Assembly (NCBI GenBank): GCA_958417755.1
Contig: CATZDY010000111.1
Span: 1 to 8,651, forward strand
Length of the DNA stretch: 8,651 bases
Source of the DNA: an uncultured Peptococcaceae bacterium
GTDB taxonomy: Bacteria; Bacillota; Desulfotomaculia; Desulfotomaculales; Desulfocucumaceae
Direction: 5' to 3'
Shown: one piece after another, positions 5,201 through 8,651 of the stretch
Position numbering within the stretch: position 1 is the stretch's first letter
Layout: every line of letters starts with the position of its first letter
The notes under the pieces: model-generated
Databases searched by the model: none
What the model was told of the DNA's origin: nothing
What the model saw: the letters and a program-made list of their open reading frames with translations, nothing else
Position numbers and translations under genes: made by a program

Positions 5201-7240
5201 GGTAGTCTTGGTCAACGAATTAGTGATATGATAGACGGCACTGCACCTATGAAAAAGTTCCAAGAGGAAGTAAAGGCAGCTGGTGAAGCATTGGATAAAG
5301 CCTATGAAAAGGCGCAAAACTTTGTGAGCATTGATAAGGAAGTCAATGATTTGATTTATGATTACAAGGTTTTACGGGATCGCTCTGAGGAGTTGTCCTC
5401 ATCCCAAAACCCGCAGGATATCCAAGAAGCTGCTGACGCCCATGAACGTATGAAGGATATTATAAGGCAAATAGCCACAATATATCCGGACTTAATCAGT
5501 CAATATGAAACGGAAAATGGTTTGTTAGAAAATAAGATTGATTTAATTGATCAAGTCTCTGCAAGGAATAAAAACTTAGCTGTGCTTGAAATGCAACAAA
5601 AAGCCATGGATGTACAAGAGAATCTTCCTCAAATGATGGAGGATTTTAAACAGAAAAGAGAGGCCAAGGAAGCCAAAGAAGCGTCTTTATCAAAGGTAGA
5701 GAGTGCTTATCATGATCAAGAATGGATGGATTCACTGGGCAAAAAATCTGCTGGTTATATAGAAGCATATGATGCTCATCGAAAATACATCAGTGAACAT
5801 GGCAAAATCAATAAAGAACTACAAGATGAGGCTATAAAAAGGCTTAAAGATTTGGAGAGTCATTATGGCCAAAAGGGAGTTCAGGATGCTTTAGTCAATA
5901 ATGCGGGGGAACTTAGTTTTGATAAAGCTTATCAAATTGCCCAAGGCGACCAATATGCGCCAATTAACGAATCCTATCAAGTTTTGAATCAGGATACAAT
6001 TACAGCTATAAAAAATTATGATGCTGCTTATGCTGAAATCAAAAATGCAATTGATACATTGACGGAATCAGTCATCATTTCATATGAAGCGAAAACAGGA
6101 AGAAGCTTGGAAGAGGATGCGGGGAAATATTACGAGTTGGGTGAAGCAGAGCAAAAAGCAATGCAGGGGACTTTGGAGCAAATCAATGCAATTAATCAAT
6201 CCTTTGCCAATATACCGGAATTTGTACCTGTAGAGTTTTCGATTCGTGTAAAGGACGAATCTGGTGCATTGAACCAAATCAGCTCGATGGAACTATTCGG
6301 CGCTGATAAAGGGCCTGGTCTTACTGCTGATCTTGGCTCTGTTTCTGGTGCCATGAATGGTTATCAATCTGTTTCTTCTATTATAAAAGAGTACGAGAAG
6401 AAAAGCGGAATGTCTTTCAAAGAGGCGGCTGTTAATCTTCAGGGATTGGATGAAGCAGGACAAAAAGCGTTCATGGAAACAATTGATAAAATCAAAGAGG
6501 TTATTGAATACCTCGGCTATATTCCTGACACTGTGCCCATTGATATTGTTGTGTCTTTGAAAGATGAAAGTGGAATTATTAAGAAGAAAAATTTATCTGA
6601 TATTCTTACCAATACTCTTTCTGGTTTATTGCCCCAAAAGCACGCAACCGGCGGCATTCTTACCAGGCCTCATCTTGGGTTGGTAGCTGAGGAAGGACCA
6701 GAAGCAATTATTCCTTTATCCCCCAGTAAACGTCATAGGGGATTAGAGTTGTGGCAACAAACGGGGGCAATGCTTGGTATGAATCCTATGGCACAAAGGA
6801 AAATGAGGGATACAAAAAACAACAATGTTGTGTCTATCTTAACGCATTTGAAAGATAGGGAATCTATTTTCAATAGGGTCAATGGGTATCAAACGGGCTC
6901 ATATTCCCAGGGGATAGATTTATGGCCAGGGGGAGAACAGCCAAATATTCAAGCCCATGCGGATGGTGGCATTTTTGGTGAAGCAAATGAGAGCTTTACT
7001 CCAGGGGAAGAAGAAGGAAATGAGCCCACAGTAGCGGCAAAGTTGGATAATAGGCAGGCAATCAATATCACCATACATGTGTCAGCTAATCCTGCTTTTA
7101 CTATTGAAGCAGGGGAGAATGAAGGCAAAATTGTTTTGGCTTTAAAAGCCCATGTACGTGAAATGGTGGATGATATTGGGGACGAGTTAGCGGAACGCCT
7201 TGGGGGTATTTTTGCTAACATGCCGTTAAAGGGGGCGTAA
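2249..7240 (+). CDS. Phage tail tape measure protein
   Basis: This encodes 1663 residues. The protein sets tail length and is ejected with DNA. At the common rule of about 0.15 nm per residue it predicts a tail near 250 nm (inference). Residues 47-191 are five tandem 29-residue repeats, with a looser copy near 4-33. Residues about 212-399 match the conserved tape measure N-terminal domain (YEQTKIAFQTMLGS, NKTPFEFPELL, KGRIQAEEMLQLQEVGVPAA). A Gly-rich middle follows, then a hydrophilic Asn/Glu/Gly/Arg linker (835-885) and hydrophobic glycine-zipper segments (about 888-990; GLGLVLGSVVPGIGNLAGAA). A charged helical region likely to be coiled coil follows (about 1000-1250). A duplicated domain occupies 1279-1339 and 1382-1442. 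Near the C terminus is the Firmicute signature ATGGILTRPHLGLVAEEGPEAIIPLS, with a second ADGGIFGEA. I see no muralytic catalytic domain. It begins the tail operon and ends 2 nt before the LysM gene. Confidence 0.93.
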   Translation: MAETIRIDIPIYVIDKTENLYKINEKLSGFEKSIGKFEQRLTKVSSKEYDITLKALDKATPVLKAISSGVSGITKEDYAVVLEAIDKASPLIRMVRDNAMGMSERNYHTTLQAIDQSTPVIGDIEQRASDVAAKPYELDIDARDRASPVIDNLYSNVKYLSGRAFSFTMRVADLATAPLRSLWGLITSIQGAVFGTAGAFGGIYMPMELAGNYEQTKIAFQTMLGSEEQALRFLKEAETFANKTPFEFPELLDSSRLLLAFGFEAEKVLDIMTVIGDTSSGLGAGAEGIERMSRAFGQMQAKGRIQAEEMLQLQEVGVPAAQILQEELGLTAQQVADIGKQSLDVSTVIDALLTGMEKRFGGMMDAQSKTTKGMLSTIKDTFQNTLLRMWGEGLWDGTKPQLEKLTKWIDTNKATIDRWAEAWRNAGATISKGLASKIEVLRTNISDMLHSPEWKSEQSIGGKVRIAWDKIIWQPFLAWWQEKAPGLSEQIGKGLGSALHGGIMILLGLNDKGVKDGAVGVGQAFAGGFLEGFKPAEVGKAILQGLMDIVSNSYLNIFSGNDDKSLINTALTAYLGIKGFGLIKGLAGNEIVGNVVGMFGGRGRTGVPGTVDGGIAGGTQRGFASPFSGAGISMFGGITSVLALLNGANPGTRDISGVYDGDSTERRFSSSEIVSFIAGLANVFPHGNGLPENSSVQEATQIISGAGTGILGNNGTAVGRSGADMIPDDLLNVLSGLVPTEEGNRLEDERFSFAGSLVSAVTGVDSEIIENAVGTIPSQIGIDIPSLNGIATSITGLDDEVINSVTELVSAATGFDVESIPSVSEIIAAARGRASSGEDNSNEEETRRDGRSNEGNENNRHGGNENGNERGRREGDGGEGGNPGGLLSRLGVFGASALSTVTTGGLITTALGAVSAMGDYFDAMNAEDEKESRDNIIQGTTKLGMIGTGAGLGLVLGSVVPGIGNLAGAAIGAGIGSVAALMQGGSLGQRISDMIDGTAPMKKFQEEVKAAGEALDKAYEKAQNFVSIDKEVNDLIYDYKVLRDRSEELSSSQNPQDIQEAADAHERMKDIIRQIATIYPDLISQYETENGLLENKIDLIDQVSARNKNLAVLEMQQKAMDVQENLPQMMEDFKQKREAKEAKEASLSKVESAYHDQEWMDSLGKKSAGYIEAYDAHRKYISEHGKINKELQDEAIKRLKDLESHYGQKGVQDALVNNAGELSFDKAYQIAQGDQYAPINESYQVLNQDTITAIKNYDAAYAEIKNAIDTLTESVIISYEAKTGRSLEEDAGKYYELGEAEQKAMQGTLEQINAINQSFANIPEFVPVEFSIRVKDESGALNQISSMELFGADKGPGLTADLGSVSGAMNGYQSVSSIIKEYEKKSGMSFKEAAVNLQGLDEAGQKAFMETIDKIKEVIEYLGYIPDTVPIDIVVSLKDESGIIKKKNLSDILTNTLSGLLPQKHATGGILTRPHLGLVAEEGPEAIIPLSPSKRHRGLELWQQTGAMLGMNPMAQRKMRDTKNNNVVSILTHLKDRESIFNRVNGYQTGSYSQGIDLWPGGEQPNIQAHADGGIFGEANESFTPGEEEGNEPTVAAKLDNRQAINITIHVSANPAFTIEAGENEGKIVLALKAHVREMVDDIGDELAERLGGIFANMPLKGA
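2387..2821 (+). repeat. Five tandem 87-bp (29-residue) coding repeats
   Basis: Units at 2387-2473, 2474-2560, 2561-2647, 2648-2734 and 2735-2821 are each exactly 29 codons. The protein pattern is Y/F at position 3, a hydrophobic at 7, D at 11, A/S at 13 and P-V/L near 15-16, as in YDITLKALDKATPVLKAI, YAVVLEAIDKASPLIRMV and YHTTLQAIDQSTPVIGDI. The fifth unit is diverged (FSFTMRVADLATAPLRSL). A partial unit, DIPIYVIDKTENLYKI, lies near residues 8-23. The strand-then-helix pattern suggests a repeated small fold. Confidence 0.8.
6083..6574 (+). repeat. Duplicated domain in the tape measure protein
   Basis: Residues 1279-1339 (6083-6265) and 1382-1442 (6392-6574) align without gaps over 61 positions with 24 identities. 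Shared landmarks are YE-x-K-x-G-x-S at the start, EA-x-QKA in the middle, IP-x-x-VP, and KDESG at the end. The 103-residue offset suggests an old internal duplication. Confidence 0.75.
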
Positions 7241-7242
7241 GC

Positions 7243-7905
7243 ATGGATGTTGATACGAATGTATATATGATTGATATTGCTGCAGGAACCATGGTAGCCT
7301 TGTCCATGCTTCCGGAAAGGATAGAATGCAAAACTGCAACGAGCTTTCAAAGCTATGATGTTCTTGGCATTGGGGAAGCAAAAATTCCTAAAGGGGCTAA
7401 ATTAACGGAGTTTTCATGGAGCGGCATTCTCCCGGGGGAAGCACGCCAAGTGATGAGTTATGTGAAAAAGATGCATTGGCGAAACCCAAGGGAAATCCAA
7501 GAGACCTGGAGCTCATGGCGAGAATACGGCACAAGAATTCAGCTAATGGTTACAGGTACACCAATCAATCATACTGTATATTTGTCTGACTATACCATGA
7601 CGTATGAAAAGGGTAGTGGGGATTATCAATATAGCATTTCCTTCATATTGGAAAAGAATCTTGTGGTATATACCTATAATGAGTTAAATATGCAACCCAA
7701 AGCTGTGGCCAACCAAGTGGAACAATCCCGGCCAAAGCCACCGGCGGAAACCTATACAGTAAAATCAGGCGATAGTCTGTGGAAGATCGCTCAATCTCAG
7801 TTGGGAAGCGGGGCAAGGTATATGGAGATTTATAATCTCAATACAGACAAAATAAAGAACAAAGATTTAATTTATCCAGGCCAAGTCCTTACCTTGCCTA
7901 GTTAA
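7243..7905 (+). CDS. LysM-domain tail/baseplate protein, XkdP-like
   Basis: This encodes 220 residues. ATG 7243 follows the tape measure stop by 2 nt and has AAAGGGGG (7228-7235) as ribosome site. The N-terminal 150 residues resemble the XkdP/YqbP family of PBSX-type phages: SYDVLGIGEAKIPKGAKL, then FSWSGILPGE and the beta-rich stretch VYLSDYTMTYEKGSGDYQYSI. A Pro-rich hinge (163-169) leads to a single LysM domain at 171-219, YTVKSGDSLWKIAQSQLGSG through IYPGQVLTLP. LysM domains bind N-acetylglucosamine polymers such as peptidoglycan. In gp53/XkdP-type proteins they are thought to help build the baseplate hub and touch the cell wall. Its place between the tape measure gene and an XkdQ-like gene is the standard PBSX order. 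I see no hydrolase motif. Confidence 0.88.
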   Translation: MDVDTNVYMIDIAAGTMVALSMLPERIECKTATSFQSYDVLGIGEAKIPKGAKLTEFSWSGILPGEARQVMSYVKKMHWRNPREIQETWSSWREYGTRIQLMVTGTPINHTVYLSDYTMTYEKGSGDYQYSISFILEKNLVVYTYNELNMQPKAVANQVEQSRPKPPAETYTVKSGDSLWKIAQSQLGSGARYMEIYNLNTDKIKNKDLIYPGQVLTLPS

Positions 7906-7920
7906 TCAGGTGATGCAGCC

Positions 7921-8651
7921 ATGACTTATGCAGCAAAAATTAGATACAAAGTGATTCTTGTTACCAGCACTGGTACTCAATTGGATATTACCAAAGTATG
8001 TGAGGATTTGGGATGGGAAGAAGGGGATAAAGAACTTGCCACCAGGATAACTTTTACTCTGCACAATGGAAAATTCCAAGATGGATATCTATCTGCCGTG
8101 GCAGTGCCTGGGGCCATAATCATGGTAATGGCGGATTGGGGTAATGGAAGTGGTGAGGTGGCCAGGGGAACTATTGTGGATTGGAAGCCATCCTTTGCAT
8201 CCGGACAAAACAGTTTGGATATTGTAGCTTATGACAATTTGTTTTATTTGCAAAAAAGCCAGGATAACCGGTACTATGCTGCGGGCACGGGAACTAAAAC
8301 TGCTATACAAAGTATTTTAGCGGATTGGGACATTCCTTTGGAAAAATATGAAGGACCTGATGTTTCCCATGCCAAGACTATATTTAAAAATGAAGCATTG
8401 AGCGATATGATTTTGCAGCTTTTGGATGATGCCGTAAAAAAGGGTGGAAATAAGAGTGTTTTACGTTGTTCTCAAGGGAGAGTGAGTGTGCTTCCACTGG
8501 GAAGTAATCTGGATATATATTGTTTTGGGGATAGCAATATCACATCTTTACAAGATAAGATTACGACTTCTGACCTGGTGACAAGGGTAAAAATCTTAGG
8601 AAAAGAGGATAAAGAGGGTAGAAGAACAGTAGAATCGGTGGTAGACGGACT
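7921..8651 (+). CDS. XkdQ-like baseplate hub protein, 3' end missing
   Basis: The first 243 codons from ATG 7921 are visible, and the frame runs off the window end. AGGTGATG (7908-7915) precedes the start, 15 nt after the LysM gene stop. The sequence begins MTYAAKIRYKVILVTSTGTQ and includes LDITKVCEDLGWEEGDKELA, ARGTIVDWKP, LDIVAYDNLFYLQKSQDN, AIQSILADWDIPL and SLQDKITTSDLVTRVKILGK. These match the XkdQ/YqbQ family, related to the gp27/gpD tail hub fold: early beta-barrel strands, the YDN-L-YL-KS motif, a helical insert (about 135-175), and the start of the next barrel. Family members run to roughly 320-340 residues, so perhaps a quarter is missing. The protein should form the hub at the tail tip onto which the tape measure and LysM proteins assemble, and its family implies a contractile tail. 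Nothing is odd apart from the truncation by the window. Confidence 0.85.
   Translation, partial: MTYAAKIRYKVILVTSTGTQLDITKVCEDLGWEEGDKELATRITFTLHNGKFQDGYLSAVAVPGAIIMVMADWGNGSGEVARGTIVDWKPSFASGQNSLDIVAYDNLFYLQKSQDNRYYAAGTGTKTAIQSILADWDIPLEKYEGPDVSHAKTIFKNEALSDMILQLLDDAVKKGGNKSVLRCSQGRVSVLPLGSNLDIYCFGDSNITSLQDKITTSDLVTRVKILGKEDKEGRRTVESVVDG

Noticed and set aside
7965..7973. Nine-base match (CAGCACTGG) to the spacer inside the XkdQ-like gene
   Set aside because: Matches of this length are expected by chance in a window this size; it is not a protospacer.

Overview
The window is part of a prophage or phage genome from a low-to-mid-GC Gram-positive host. I infer a Clostridia-type Firmicute from the strong AGGAGG-type ribosome binding sites, the TTG start, the sigma-A-like promoter, the PBSX-type tail genes and a CRISPR repeat of the kind common with Firmicute type I-B systems. 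No host gene is visible, so the species cannot be named.

Region 1 (about 57-1843) is a self-contained cassette. It holds a small ribbon-helix-helix regulator (221-394) with its own consensus promoter and a 12/13 inverted-repeat operator, an unrecognised 81-residue acidic protein (513-758), and a Bro-N/ANT phage antirepressor (758-1555) with overlapping start, then a hairpin terminator. On both sides, in the same minus-strand orientation, lie CRISPR-derived elements. On the right is a one-spacer mini-array (repeat-35 bp spacer-repeat, 1589-1683). On the left is a solitary degenerate repeat (88-117). Each is preceded by an almost identical 36-bp leader segment (32/36) that carries a conserved promoter-like pair of boxes. 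The left unit ends in a terminator-like hairpin, so it looks like a compact promoter-repeat-terminator RNA gene. This resembles the solitary-repeat RNA anti-CRISPRs and virus-borne mini-arrays known elsewhere, and is the most interesting part of the window.

Region 2 (about 1720-2248) has no credible gene. It is AT-rich and carries three separate inverted repeats, the first possibly part of the mini-array leader.

Region 3 (2249-8651) is a tightly packed plus-strand tail operon: a 1663-residue tape measure protein, a 220-residue LysM baseplate protein of XkdP type, and the start of an XkdQ/gp27-like baseplate hub gene cut by the window end. This gene order is that of contractile-tailed PBSX-like phages. 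The tape measure protein has a regular 29-residue repeat at its N terminus and a duplicated domain near its C terminus.

Together, the cassette looks like a 'moron': an independently transcribed accessory unit placed just upstream of the tail-length gene. It would combine a regulator, a candidate effector, an antirepressor and small CRISPR-like RNAs that may interact with a host or rival-phage CRISPR system.
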